Program-made: the position numbers and the translations under genes | The notes under the pieces: model-generated | Databases searched by the model: none | The model's input: the letters and a program-made list of their open reading frames with translations, nothing else | What the model was told of the DNA's origin: nothing | Shown here: positions 1 through 7,316 of the stretch, in pieces | How the letters are laid out: every line of letters starts with the position of its first letter | Position numbering within the stretch: the first letter of the stretch is position 1 | Origin: JABCPE02 sp963519075 | GTDB lineage: Bacteria; Bacteroidota; Bacteroidia; Flavobacteriales; Weeksellaceae | Direction of reading: 5' to 3' | Assembly: GCA_963519075.1 (NCBI GenBank) | Contig: CAUQMH010000044.1 | Span: 1 to 12,489, forward strand | DNA: 12,489 nt

Positions 1-242
1 GTCTGAGTGCTTATCCAGAGCAGAAAATCATCAAAAATCTTTTAGATAGAAAGGCTTATCAGTATTTGTTTTTCTTTGTTTCCCATGGGGTAAATGATAT
101 GGTCATCCCGCTGGAATGGGGGAAAAAAGGAGTGGAATTGCTGTATGATATGAGTATGTTTTTCTCTTTCCGTGAGTATCAGAGCGGTCATGGTGTGGAT
201 GCGAGGAATTATATGGATTTAATGGAGTTTTTAAAAAAATAA
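1..242 (+). CDS. Alpha/beta hydrolase (phospholipase/carboxylesterase-like), C-terminal fragment
   Basis: This is the 3' end of a gene that begins left of the window. It is open from the first base in the frame whose first full codon is at position 3, and it ends with TAA at 240-242, leaving 79 visible residues. The visible part resembles the end of an alpha/beta-hydrolase fold of the carboxylesterase/acyl-protein-thioesterase type. The segment VSHGVNDMVIP (visible residues 26-36) fits the strand carrying the catalytic Asp (D32). SGHGVDA (61-67) fits the loop with the catalytic His (H63), and the closing helix YMDLMEFLKK is typical. The nucleophile Ser lies outside the window, so the substrate cannot be judged. 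The gene ends directly at the terminator hairpin at 241-266. The fold is fairly certain and the exact family less so. Confidence 0.72.
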   Translation, partial: LSAYPEQKIIKNLLDRKAYQYLFFFVSHGVNDMVIPLEWGKKGVELLYDMSMFFSFREYQSGHGVDARNYMDLMEFLKK

Positions 243-266
243 AAAGAGGCTTTTAGGCCTCTTTTT
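241..266. terminator. Bidirectional rho-independent terminator
   Basis: A perfect 10-bp stem, AAAAAGAGGC (241-250) with GCCTCTTTTT (257-266), encloses the 6-nt loop TTTTAG. On the + strand the stem ends in five T's. On the - strand it is followed by a longer T-rich run, the complement of 231-240. It can therefore end both the hydrolase mRNA and the convergent acyl-CoA ligase mRNA. The hairpin overlaps coding sequence on both sides: the hydrolase stop codon (240-242), and the ligase stop codon (253-255, in the loop) with its last codons. Confidence 0.85.
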
Positions 267-2025
267 CGTATAGTTTGTTGTATAAATCAATGTATTTTTC
301 TTTGATTATTTTTCTTCTCAATTTCATGGTAGGAGTGAGCATTCCATTTCCAACAGACCACACATCTGGTGTAAGCTCTATTTTCTTGATTTGCTCCCAG
401 TTACCGAGTTTTTCGTTTAGTTTTGCGATTTCTTTTTCTATTCGTTGTTTTAGTTCGGTGCTTTTTACCATTTCTTCTGGTTTAGTTCCGATGTTTATTT
501 TATGGATTTCAGCCCATCTTTTAACGAAAGTGAAATCTGGCTGAACTAGCGCACACGGCATTTTTTCGCCATCACCCACCACCATTATCTGCTCTATAAA
601 TCGTGATGATTTCGCCATGTTTTCAATTACTTGTGGCGCGATGTATTTCCCTCCCGAAGTCTTGAACATTTCCTTTTTTCGGTCGGTAATGATAAGGAAT
701 CCTTCATCATCGATATATCCGATGTCTCCCGTTTTGAAGTATCCATCTTCTGAGAAAGCCTCCTTGGTTTGTTCAGGATTTTTGTAGTAGCCTTTCATTA
801 CGGAAGGTCCTTTTACGAGGATTTCTCCATCTTTGTCGATTTTTACATCTAGATTATCCAAAGGCTGTCCTACGGAACCGATTTTCATCTTTTCAAAGCT
901 GTTTACGGCTATTACAGGTGAAGTCTCGGTAAGACCATATCCTTCAATGATAGGAATTCCAGCTGCTTGGAATTTTTTATTTAAATTTTTAGAAAGAGCA
1001 GCAGACCCAGAAATCAGTGTAATGATATTTCCTCCCAGCCCTTCTCTCCATTTGGAGAAAACAAGTCTGTCAGCTATTCTTTGTTTAAGGTTTTTAGGAG
1101 TTCCCAGCTCATAGTTTTTGTTCACTCCCAGAGCCCAAAGGAAAATCATTTTCTTAAGTCCCCCAGCGCTGATTCCTTTGTTGTATATTTTATCATATAC
1201 TTTTTCTAAAAGCCTTGGTACTACGCTCATATAGTGAGGTTTTACCTCTTTCATATTATCACCTATTTTATCGATATTTTCCGCAAAATAGATAGAAAAT
1301 CCACTGTATAGGTAGTATAAATACACCACCCGTTCAAAGACATGACAGATAGGCAAGAAGCTTAGGGTTTTTATTTCCTTGTAATCTATTTTTTTCTTTG
1401 GAATTCTGCTATCCACAGCAAACACATTAGAAACGATATTTTTATGCGAAAGCATCACGCCTTTTGGTCTTCCTGTAGTTCCAGAGGTGTAGATTATGGT
1501 AGCGATATCCTCTTCATTTACAAGGTCTCGCAGGTCTTCCACTTCGTATTGGTTAGAATTGTCTTCGCCAAGGCTTAGAATTTCTGACCAGTTGGCAGCA
1601 CCTTCCACTTCATCAAAAGTGAAAATTCCCACTAATGAAGGCACTTGCTCTTTTACTCGTAATAATTTTTCATACAAATCTTTATCCGAAACGAAACAAT
1701 ATTTCAGTTCAGCATTGTTGAAAATATATACATAGTCCTCCTCACTTATCGTAGGATAAACAGGCACGGAGATGGCGCCTATTTGGGAAATTCCCAGATC
1801 TGCTATGCACCATTCTGTGCGGTTGTTAGTGGAAACGAGTCCTATTTTGTCTCCTTTGGTAATGCCTGATTTTAGGAGTCCTCTGGAAAATTTATCTCCT
1901 AAATCTACAAACTGTTTAGTAGAGATTTTTTCCCATTTGCCATCATATTTTGTAGCCAAAACATCATCTTTTGGGAATTTTTTCAAAGAGTTGTGTGCAA
2001 TATCGAATAATCTTGTAATAGACAT
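253..2025 (-). CDS. Long-chain fatty-acid--CoA ligase (AMP-forming)
   Basis: Activates long-chain fatty acids to acyl-CoA through an acyl-adenylate, feeding beta-oxidation or lipid remodelling. With the ATG at 2023-2025 it is 590 aa, a usual length for the FadD15/eukaryote-like long-chain ACS group. Motifs in order (ATG numbering): the ATP-binding loop YTSGTTGRPKG (179-189), the family-typical FLPICHVFER (about 224-233), SGSAALSK before the A5 motif EGYGLTE (361-367), the adenylate-binding TGD (432-434), and the hinge and C-terminal lid DRKKEMFKTSGGKYI (448-462). An in-frame TTG three codons upstream (2032-2034) could also start translation; I prefer the ATG. The gene lies 67 nt downstream of queG, has its own possible promoter at 2046-2073, and ends inside the bidirectional terminator. 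The ligase class is secure; chain-length preference cannot be read from sequence. Confidence 0.93.
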   Translation of the reverse strand: MSITRLFDIAHNSLKKFPKDDVLATKYDGKWEKISTKQFVDLGDKFSRGLLKSGITKGDKIGLVSTNNRTEWCIADLGISQIGAISVPVYPTISEEDYVYIFNNAELKYCFVSDKDLYEKLLRVKEQVPSLVGIFTFDEVEGAANWSEILSLGEDNSNQYEVEDLRDLVNEEDIATIIYTSGTTGRPKGVMLSHKNIVSNVFAVDSRIPKKKIDYKEIKTLSFLPICHVFERVVYLYYLYSGFSIYFAENIDKIGDNMKEVKPHYMSVVPRLLEKVYDKIYNKGISAGGLKKMIFLWALGVNKNYELGTPKNLKQRIADRLVFSKWREGLGGNIITLISGSAALSKNLNKKFQAAGIPIIEGYGLTETSPVIAVNSFEKMKIGSVGQPLDNLDVKIDKDGEILVKGPSVMKGYYKNPEQTKEAFSEDGYFKTGDIGYIDDEGFLIITDRKKEMFKTSGGKYIAPQVIENMAKSSRFIEQIMVVGDGEKMPCALVQPDFTFVKRWAEIHKINIGTKPEEMVKSTELKQRIEKEIAKLNEKLGNWEQIKKIELTPDVWSVGNGMLTPTMKLRRKIIKEKYIDLYNKLYEKEA

Positions 2026-2045
2026 TTCTTTCAAATTTTAAGCCG

Positions 2046-2073
2046 CAAAAATAGTGTTTTTATTTTAAACAAA
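2046..2073 (-). promoter_or_regulatory. Possible Bacteroidota-type promoter for the acyl-CoA ligase gene
   Basis: On the - strand TATTTTTG (2046-2053) matches the TAnnTTTG -7 consensus exactly. A TTTG (2070-2073) lies 16 nt upstream, slightly closer than the usual -33 spacing. A second TATTTTTG copy (2070-2077) overlaps that TTTG. The -7 box ends 20 nt from the ATG. In AT-rich DNA such matches occur by chance, so confidence is moderate. Confidence 0.4.
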
Positions 2074-2092
2074 AATAGTATGGGATTTATTC

Positions 2093-3040
2093 CTAATCTT
2101 CTAGGTCTGACTTTGTTTTTTCTACGAATTTAATGTTCCTCATCAGCCCAGAGAATTTGGTTCTTTTTACGGGAGATTTTCGGAATATTTCGGAGAAAAT
2201 TTCTTGGGTTAAATCCTGCCAATCGGGTTTTCTCAGTTGGCTGAATTCTTTTAAGGCAAATTTCGGTTCTGTATTTGGAGTCGCGAATCTATTCCATGGG
2301 CAAACATCCTGACACACATCACAGCCAAAAATCCAATCATCCATTTTTCCCTCGAAATAGTCTGGGATTTCGTTTTTCAGCTCTATTGTGGCGTAAGAAA
2401 TACATTTGCTTCCGTCTATAATTCGTTCATTTACAATGGCTTGTGTAGGGCAGGCATCTATGCATTTTCTACAGCTTCCACAGTGGTCTGTGGTCGCACT
2501 ATCTTCTTCTAATTCTAAATCACAGATGATTTCCGCCAAAAAGAAGAATGAACCGTGTTTTTTAGTAATCAAATTGGCATTTTTCCCGACCCAGCCGATT
2601 CCAGATTTTCTAGCCCATGCTCGGTCTAAAACAGGCGCGGAATCCGTAAAAACCCTAAACCCAAATTCTCCTATTTCTTCTTGCAGTTCTGCTATCATCT
2701 GGCGGAGAATGTCTTTTATCACATCATGGTAGTCCTCGCCGTAGGCATATTTGGAGATTTTGAAATTATTTTCTGTTTCTAGTTTGTATTGAGGAAAATA
2801 GTTGTAAGACAGTGAGATAACAGACTTTGCGCCCTCTACCAGAAGTCTAGGGTCTGTCCTTTTATCAAAATAATTTTCCATGTATGCCATCTCGCCGTTG
2901 TAGCCCGCTTTCAGCCACTTTTCCAGCGCTGTGGCATCTTCTTCTAGGAAACCTGCTTTAGAAATACCACATCCCTGAAACCCAAATTTTTCGGCTTTCT
3001 GTTTGATGATTTTTGTGTATTTCTCTGCTGTTTGTGCCAT
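2093..3040 (-). CDS. queG: Epoxyqueuosine reductase QueG
   Basis: Catalyses the last step of queuosine synthesis, reducing epoxyqueuosine to queuosine in the wobble position of tRNAs with GUN anticodons. It uses cobalamin and two [4Fe-4S] clusters. The 315-aa protein has the family order: an N-terminal cobalamin-binding region with TDSAPVLDRAWA (132-143, D133 probably the catalytic acid) and KSGIGWVGKNANLI (145-158), then a ferredoxin-like part with CGSCRKCIDACP (C187, C190, C193, C197), C213 and CDVCQDVCPWN (C240, C243, C247). All eight cluster cysteines appear present. It is shorter than the E. coli protein (about 379 aa), lacking most of the C-terminal HEAT-like region; short forms exist in many bacteria. 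It starts at ATG 3038-3040 and is divergent from the L,D-transpeptidase gene. A one-mismatch -7 box (TACTTTCG, 3050-3057 on the - strand) lies just upstream. Confidence 0.95.
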   Translation of the reverse strand: MAQTAEKYTKIIKQKAEKFGFQGCGISKAGFLEEDATALEKWLKAGYNGEMAYMENYFDKRTDPRLLVEGAKSVISLSYNYFPQYKLETENNFKISKYAYGEDYHDVIKDILRQMIAELQEEIGEFGFRVFTDSAPVLDRAWARKSGIGWVGKNANLITKKHGSFFFLAEIICDLELEEDSATTDHCGSCRKCIDACPTQAIVNERIIDGSKCISYATIELKNEIPDYFEGKMDDWIFGCDVCQDVCPWNRFATPNTEPKFALKEFSQLRKPDWQDLTQEIFSEIFRKSPVKRTKFSGLMRNIKFVEKTKSDLED

Positions 3041-3090
3041 AATTTTCCGCGAAAGTATTGTTTTTAAATCTAAAATCCAATTTTTAAGAT

Positions 3091-3098
3091 TAACTTTG
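3091..3098 (+). promoter_or_regulatory. Possible -7 promoter element for the L,D-transpeptidase-like gene
   Basis: TAACTTTG matches the Bacteroidota -7 consensus TAnnTTTG exactly and lies 15 nt before the GTG start in the short divergent gap after queG. I see no TTG at the expected -33 distance. The resulting leader would be about 10 nt. Confidence 0.35.
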
Positions 3099-3113
3099 TA
3101 TAAAAATAAAAGA

Positions 3114-3770
3114 GTGAAAAAATTAAAGATATTTTTATTTGCATTGGTTCTTTTATTCTTGGGAAGTGCTTATTTTATGCCAAGAGCAGAAAGTTTAGGT
3201 AAGGAAAAACAAGAAATAAAAACACAAAAAACAGCCCAGCGGACAGCAGATTACAAAAAATATGCAGAAGAGGCTCTTTTGTATTGTAAAAAGAATAAAA
3301 TTTCTACCGATTTCTTCGTGTTAATAGACTATTCTATCCATTCTGGGAAGAAGCGGATGTTCATTTGGGATTTTAAAAAAGACAAAATTACGGATAGTTT
3401 TTTGGTAACTCATGGATGCGGCAGCCAGCCCACGGCGAGGGATTATTCCAAGGAAAAACCTGCATTCAGCAACCAGCCGAATAGTCATAGCTCTTCACTC
3501 GGTAAATACTGGATTGGTACGAAGAAAGTTCCCAGCCCAAGTTTTGGGGAGAAATACCTGCTCTATGGCAAGGAAACGACCAATAACAACGCCCTCAAAA
3601 GAGATATCGTGATACACCCTTGGTCTATCATTCCTGATGAAGAGCCCTATCCCAGCGGTGTTCCAGAGAGCTGGGGCTGTCCAGCGGTGTCTCCTGATGT
3701 TTTCAAGGTTTTGGATGAAAAATTCCAATCCGTGGGGAAAAATATTCTTCTCTGGGCGATTTATACTTGA
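3114..3770 (+). CDS. Murein L,D-transpeptidase catalytic domain protein (YkuD_2 type), membrane-anchored
   Basis: Probably an envelope enzyme acting on peptidoglycan peptides through a Cys nucleophile, as inferred from the YkuD_2 (PF13645-like) family. I choose the GTG at 3114-3116 (218 aa). It comes right after the putative -7 box and places a basic-then-hydrophobic signal or anchor segment (residues 1-22, KKLKIF followed by LFALVLLFLG) at the N-terminus. Upstream in-frame Met codons overlap queG, and the next Met (22) would delete the anchor. A Lys-rich linker spans about 29-50. The catalytic domain shows FFVLIDYSIHSGKKR (67-81), VTHGCGS (98-104), NSHSSSLGKYWIG (123-135), IVIHPW with H168, and SWGCPAV with C189. 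The Ser/Arg usually before the catalytic Gly-Cys is replaced by Ser-Trp. Whether it truly cross-links, or only trims or modifies, cannot be told. Confidence 0.88.
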   Translation: MKKLKIFLFALVLLFLGSAYFMPRAESLGKEKQEIKTQKTAQRTADYKKYAEEALLYCKKNKISTDFFVLIDYSIHSGKKRMFIWDFKKDKITDSFLVTHGCGSQPTARDYSKEKPAFSNQPNSHSSSLGKYWIGTKKVPSPSFGEKYLLYGKETTNNNALKRDIVIHPWSIIPDEEPYPSGVPESWGCPAVSPDVFKVLDEKFQSVGKNILLWAIYT

Positions 3771-3813
3771 TGTATAGATAATTGCTCTTACAGAAATAGG
3801 ATAATTTTATCTT

Positions 3814-3821
3814 TAAATTTG
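3814..3821 (+). promoter_or_regulatory. Possible -7 promoter element for lpdA
   Basis: TAAATTTG matches TAnnTTTG exactly in the 105-nt gap before lpdA and leaves a leader of roughly 50 nt. The nearest upstream TTG (3782-3784) is too far away for a standard -33 element, so this is a weak call. Confidence 0.28.
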
Positions 3822-3875
3822 ATGAATGAATCAAAATAAAACATTAAATTCGCAGAAACAAAAAAGTTAATCACA

Positions 3876-5261
3876 ATGAATTATGATATTATCGTCATCG
3901 GGAGTGGTCCTGGTGGATATGTTACAGCAATTAGAGCATCACAGTTAGGTTTTAAAACTGCAATTATAGAAAAAGAAAATTTGGGCGGCATCTGCCTTAA
4001 TTGGGGCTGTATCCCTACCAAAGCACTTTTGAAATCGGCGCAGGTTTTTAAATATATCAACCACGCGGAGGATTTTGGTTTAAATAAAGTAGAGGCGAGT
4101 TTTGACTTCCCTAATGTAGTCCAAAGAAGCCGCGGTGTAGCCGAAAAAATGAGCAAAGGAGTGGAGTTCCTGATGAAAAAGAACAAAATAGATGTTATCT
4201 TTGGGACAGCCAAAGTAAAACCAGGTAAGAAAGTAGCTGTGGAGAAAGATGGAGCAGTTACAGAATACACAGCAGAACATATTGTTTTAGCGACAGGAGC
4301 TCGTTCTCGTGAGCTTCCTAATCTTCCTCAGGATGGCAAGAAAGTGATAGGATACAGACAGGCGCTTACCCTTCCAAAACAGCCTAAATCTATGATAGTA
4401 GTAGGTTCTGGAGCGATAGGAGTGGAGTTTGCGTATTTCTATGCTACGATGGGTACACAGGTTACGGTTGTAGAATTCATGCCGAACATCGTGCCGGTGG
4501 AGGATGAAGATGTTTCTAAACATTTGGAAAAATCCTTTAAAAAAGCAAAAATAAAAGTAATGACCAACGCTTCTGTGGAGTCTGTGGATACCTCTGGCGA
4601 GGGAGTAAAAGCGCAAGTGAAGACTGAGAAAGGGGTTGTAGAATTACAAGCGGACATTCTACTTTCAGCGGTGGGAATTACAGCAAATATTGAAAACATC
4701 GGTCTGGAAGAAGTAGGCATTAAAACTGAAAAAGGCAGAGTAGTAGTGGATGAATGGTACAGAACTTCCGTGCCAGGTTATTATGCGATAGGAGATATTC
4801 TTCCTACTCAGGCTCTGGCGCATGTGGCATCAGCAGAGGGAATTACCTGCGTGGAGAAAATAAAAGGACTGGATGTAGAGCGTATAGACTACGGCAATAT
4901 CCCAGGATGTACATACTGCACGCCAGAGATAGCATCAGTAGGGCTTACAGAGAAGCAGGCAAAAGAAAAAGGCTACGAAATAAAAGTAGGAAAATTCCCA
5001 TTCTCTGCAAGTGGAAAAGCTACTGCGAATGGAGATACAGATGGTTTTGTGAAAGTAATTTTCGATGCGAAATATGGCGAATGGCTTGGCTGTCATATGA
5101 TAGGAACAGGCGTTACCGAAATGATAGCAGAGGCTGTGGCAGCAAGAAAATTAGAAACTACAGGACACGAAATCCTAAAAACTGTCCACCCACATCCTAC
5201 ACTTTCTGAAGCAGTGATGGAAGCTGTAGCAGCGGCTTATGGAGAGGTTATTCATATTTAA
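3876..5261 (+). CDS. lpdA: Dihydrolipoyl dehydrogenase (E3)
   Basis: Flavoprotein that reoxidises dihydrolipoamide with NAD+ as the shared E3 subunit of pyruvate, 2-oxoglutarate and branched-chain 2-oxoacid dehydrogenases, and possibly the glycine-cleavage system. At 461 aa it is full length. It shows the FAD-binding GSGPGG (9-14), the redox-active disulfide loop GGICLNWGC (C40, C45), an NAD-binding GSGAIGVEFA starting at G177, the second FAD contact ATNG-like region YYAIGDI, and the C-terminal dimer-interface HPHPTLSE with catalytic H440 and E445. No E1, E2 or lipoylation gene is in view, so it is a stand-alone lpd that probably serves several complexes. It starts at ATG 3876 in an A-rich context without a Shine-Dalgarno sequence and ends with TAA just before a terminator hairpin. 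Other disulfide reductases (mercuric, glutathione) are less likely given the HPHPTLSE/CLNWGC combination. Confidence 0.96.
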   Translation: MNYDIIVIGSGPGGYVTAIRASQLGFKTAIIEKENLGGICLNWGCIPTKALLKSAQVFKYINHAEDFGLNKVEASFDFPNVVQRSRGVAEKMSKGVEFLMKKNKIDVIFGTAKVKPGKKVAVEKDGAVTEYTAEHIVLATGARSRELPNLPQDGKKVIGYRQALTLPKQPKSMIVVGSGAIGVEFAYFYATMGTQVTVVEFMPNIVPVEDEDVSKHLEKSFKKAKIKVMTNASVESVDTSGEGVKAQVKTEKGVVELQADILLSAVGITANIENIGLEEVGIKTEKGRVVVDEWYRTSVPGYYAIGDILPTQALAHVASAEGITCVEKIKGLDVERIDYGNIPGCTYCTPEIASVGLTEKQAKEKGYEIKVGKFPFSASGKATANGDTDGFVKVIFDAKYGEWLGCHMIGTGVTEMIAEAVAARKLETTGHEILKTVHPHPTLSEAVMEAVAAAYGEVIHI

Positions 5262-5280
5262 TGAATGATAAAAAAGATAT

Positions 5281-5312
5281 AGACTGTTCTAAAATATGGA
5301 CAGTCTTTTTTT
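5281..5312 (+). terminator. Rho-independent terminator after lpdA
   Basis: AGACTGTTC (5281-5289) pairs with GGACAGTCT (5298-5306) as a 9-bp stem with one G-U pair and an 8-nt A/T loop, followed by seven T's (5306-5312). It lies 20 nt after the lpdA stop. The T tract runs straight into the likely promoter of the next gene. Confidence 0.82.
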
Positions 5313-5338
5313 GTTTTTTGAGATTATTATTAGATTTG
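5310..5338 (+). promoter_or_regulatory. Bacteroidota-type promoter for the patatin-like gene
   Basis: TTTG (5310-5313), a 17-nt spacer and TAGATTTG (5331-5338) fit the Bacteroidota -33/-7 pattern (TTTG and TAnnTTTG) with no mismatch and near-standard spacing. The box ends 18 nt before the ATG at 5357. This is the best promoter match in the window. Confidence 0.55.
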
Positions 5339-5356
5339 TAGTTTATTAAGATAAAA

Positions 5357-6130
5357 ATGAATAATAAATTAGGACTAGTATTGTCTGGCGGCGGTACAAA
5401 GGGAGTGGCTCATGCAGGGGTGCTAAAATTTCTTGAGGAAAAAGGCATCCAACCAGAGATATTGGCGGGGGCGAGTGTGGGGGCTATTGTGAGCTGTCTC
5501 TATGCGGTAGGAAAAAAACCAAAGGAGATTTTGGATTTCTTTAAATCGGTGTATTTTTTTCATTGGAAACATATTGCATTTAATAAACCTGGGCTTGTTA
5601 ATTCCGCTGTTTTTAAAATATATCTAAAACCTATTTTTGAGGATATGAAGATAGGTGATTTAAGAAAAGAAGTAAACATCACCGCTACGGATATTGTGAC
5701 TGGGGAACTGAAAATTTTTGACAAAGAAACTAGAGTGATAGATGCCATCATCGCTTCTTCTAGCTTCCCTGGGATTGCTACGCCGTATATGTTCGGCGGG
5801 GTACTGTACAGTGATGGTGGAATCCTTAATAATTTCCCTGCGGACATCATACGAGACAGGTGTGATAAGATGATAGGCGTTTATCTTTCTTCGCCGCAAG
5901 AAGTGAAACAAAAACAGATGAATACCATAAAATCCGTTACTTATCGGGCGTTTGACCTGTTGTCTCACAGAGTGGAATCTTATAAATTTTCCTACTGTGA
6001 CTGGCTTATAGATTCACAGAAACTCTCTAATTACAGCACTTTTGAGACTAAAAAAAGCAAAATGGATGAGATTTTCCAAATAGGATACGAGGAGGCGAGA
6101 GATAGTTTTGATAAAGGTTTTTTGGGGTAG
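5357..6130 (+). CDS. Patatin-like phospholipase family protein
   Basis: Predicted lipid acyl hydrolase with a Ser-Asp catalytic dyad. The 257-aa protein is essentially one patatin domain: the oxyanion-hole loop SGGGTKGVAHAG (10-21), the nucleophile elbow GASVG with Ser40, a middle ATDIVTGEL segment (patatin block III region), SSSFPGIATPY, and YSDGGILNNFP carrying catalytic Asp153 of the DGG motif. There is no signal peptide and no transmembrane segment, nor the C-terminal beta-barrel found in larger secreted patatins of Bacteroidota, so it is probably cytoplasmic or membrane-peripheral (RssA/NTE-like size class). It has its own promoter just after the lpdA terminator and ends at a convergent junction with a strong hairpin, so it is probably monocistronic. 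The substrate (phospholipid, lysophospholipid or other ester) cannot be inferred. Confidence 0.92.
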   Translation: MNNKLGLVLSGGGTKGVAHAGVLKFLEEKGIQPEILAGASVGAIVSCLYAVGKKPKEILDFFKSVYFFHWKHIAFNKPGLVNSAVFKIYLKPIFEDMKIGDLRKEVNITATDIVTGELKIFDKETRVIDAIIASSSFPGIATPYMFGGVLYSDGGILNNFPADIIRDRCDKMIGVYLSSPQEVKQKQMNTIKSVTYRAFDLLSHRVESYKFSYCDWLIDSQKLSNYSTFETKKSKMDEIFQIGYEEARDSFDKGFLG

Positions 6131-6188
6131 ATGAATTTTTGATTTATTTCAATCAAACTTAAATCATTAACACATTTAGAAAATTCAC

Positions 6189-6228
6189 AAAAACGGTAAT
6201 TCTAATTTTAGAATTACCGTTTTTTTTT
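6189..6228. terminator. Bidirectional rho-independent terminator between patatin gene and DAHPS-CM gene
   Basis: A perfect 14-bp stem, AAACGGTAATTCTA (6191-6204) with TAGAATTACCGTTT (6209-6222), extends by two further A-T pairs and closes on a 4-nt loop (ATTT). It is followed by a T run to 6228 on the + strand and by TTTTTGTG on the - strand. It lies between two convergent stop codons and can serve both genes. Confidence 0.9.
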
Positions 6229-7309
6229 ATTTAGATAAAATATCTTCCTGTCTGTCGATGGACTCTTGGTGTATAGCTTTGAATATTCTGAGAATCAGCT
6301 CTTCTGAAAGATTTTTTTCTTTTCCGAGGATTTTCATGCGTTCTATTATTTCGTTCCAGCGTTTGTTTTGGAGGACAGATATATTTTTTTGTTTTTTGAG
6401 TTTGCCGATATTGTCAGCGATTTCCATTCTTTTTCTTATCAAATCCAGCAGCTGCTCGTCTAGAATGTCAATTTGTGAACGAAGTGTTTTTAGTTGTATC
6501 TGAAAATCAATCTCTTCCGTATTCTCTCTGCGAAGAACCAGTTTTTGCAGCATCTCCGAAAGGGTCTCTGGCGTAATCTGCTGCTGGGCATCGCTCCATG
6601 CTTTCTCTGGGGAGCAGTGGGACTCTATCATCAGCCCATCAAAATTGAGGTCTAGTGCTGTCTGCGAGATTTCGCCTATCAGTTCACGGTTTCCTGAAAT
6701 GTGCGAAGGGTCGCAGATGATGGGCAGATTTGGGAAAATATTTTTTAGTTCTATCGGAATCTGCCATTCTGGAATGTTACGGTATTTAGATTTTTCATAG
6801 GAAGAAAATCCACGATGTACAGCACCAAGTTTCTCTATACCAGTCATTTTCAGCCGTTCCAAAGCTCCTATCCACAGAGCAAGGTCAGGATTTACAGGGT
6901 TTTTGACAAGTACTATTTTGTCAGTTCCTTTTAGTTCATCGGCTATTTCTTGAACAATGAACGGATTTACTGTAGTTCTAGCACCTATCCAAAGCAAATC
7001 TACATCATATACCAATGCTAGTCTTATATGGTCTCGGTTGGCTACTTCGGTGGCGGTTTTCAGTCCTGTGACTTCTTTTACTTTTTTCAGCCAATTCAGC
7101 CCGATTTCTCCCACGCCCTCAAAACCACCTGGGCGCGTTCTGGGCTTCCAGATGCCTGCTCGGAAGAAGTCTATTTCATTGTTTTTCAGGTTTTTGGCTG
7201 TTTTCAGCATTTGCTCTTCGGTTTCAGCACTGCAAGGGCCAGCGATGATGAGAGGTCTGCTGAGCTTCAAGTCTTTCAGCCATTGGTTGGAATAATTCTG
7301 TTTAGTCAT
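6227..7309 (-). CDS. Bifunctional 3-deoxy-7-phosphoheptulonate synthase / chorismate mutase
   Basis: Two steps of aromatic amino-acid synthesis in one 360-aa chain. The N-terminal part (about 1-255) is a DAHP synthase of the KDO8P-synthase-like (type I-beta) class, condensing phosphoenolpyruvate with erythrose 4-phosphate. It shows IAGPCSAE (22-29), FRAGIWKPRTRPGGFEG, IGARTTVNPF, LVKNPVNPDL, ICDPSHISG and MIESHCSPEKAWSDA, including the metal and substrate residues Cys26, Lys/Arg of KPR, and the late His, Glu and Asp. The C-terminal part (about 265-355) is an AroQ-type all-helical chorismate mutase: LRSQIDILDEQLLDLIRKR, then KLKKQKN, then a third helix with IHQESIDRQ. In such fusions the mutase domain can mediate prephenate or chorismate feedback on the synthase; that is family knowledge and not seen here. 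The ATG at 7307-7309 lies 7 nt after the rdgB stop, indicating an operon. Confidence 0.94.
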   Translation of the reverse strand: MTKQNYSNQWLKDLKLSRPLIIAGPCSAETEEQMLKTAKNLKNNEIDFFRAGIWKPRTRPGGFEGVGEIGLNWLKKVKEVTGLKTATEVANRDHIRLALVYDVDLLWIGARTTVNPFIVQEIADELKGTDKIVLVKNPVNPDLALWIGALERLKMTGIEKLGAVHRGFSSYEKSKYRNIPEWQIPIELKNIFPNLPIICDPSHISGNRELIGEISQTALDLNFDGLMIESHCSPEKAWSDAQQQITPETLSEMLQKLVLRRENTEEIDFQIQLKTLRSQIDILDEQLLDLIRKRMEIADNIGKLKKQKNISVLQNKRWNEIIERMKILGKEKNLSEELILRIFKAIHQESIDRQEDILSK

Positions 7310-7316
7310 TCTTTTT

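Noticed and set aside
2026..2034. TTG start three codons upstream of the acyl-CoA ligase ATG
   Set aside because: An ATG follows immediately, and the upstream codons add only KE before a normal family N-terminus.
3003..3113. Extension of the L,D-transpeptidase frame upstream into queG
   Set aside because: It overlaps queG on the other strand, crosses the likely promoter, and would bury the signal or anchor segment internally.
3822..3839. Five-codon ORF (MNESK) in the lpdA leader
   Set aside because: It is very short and not adjacent to the lpdA start; chance occurrence is likely in this AT-rich gap.
4754..5209. 151-codon open frame on the + strand inside lpdA
   Set aside because: It is an out-of-frame shadow of lpdA, rich in Arg, Ser and Tyr, with no recognisable domain; the lpdA frame explains the sequence.
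6138..6157. Small inverted repeat TTTGATT/AATCAAA after the patatin gene
   Set aside because: It is only 7 bp, entirely A/T-weighted and without a following T tract; the strong terminator lies 30 nt further on.
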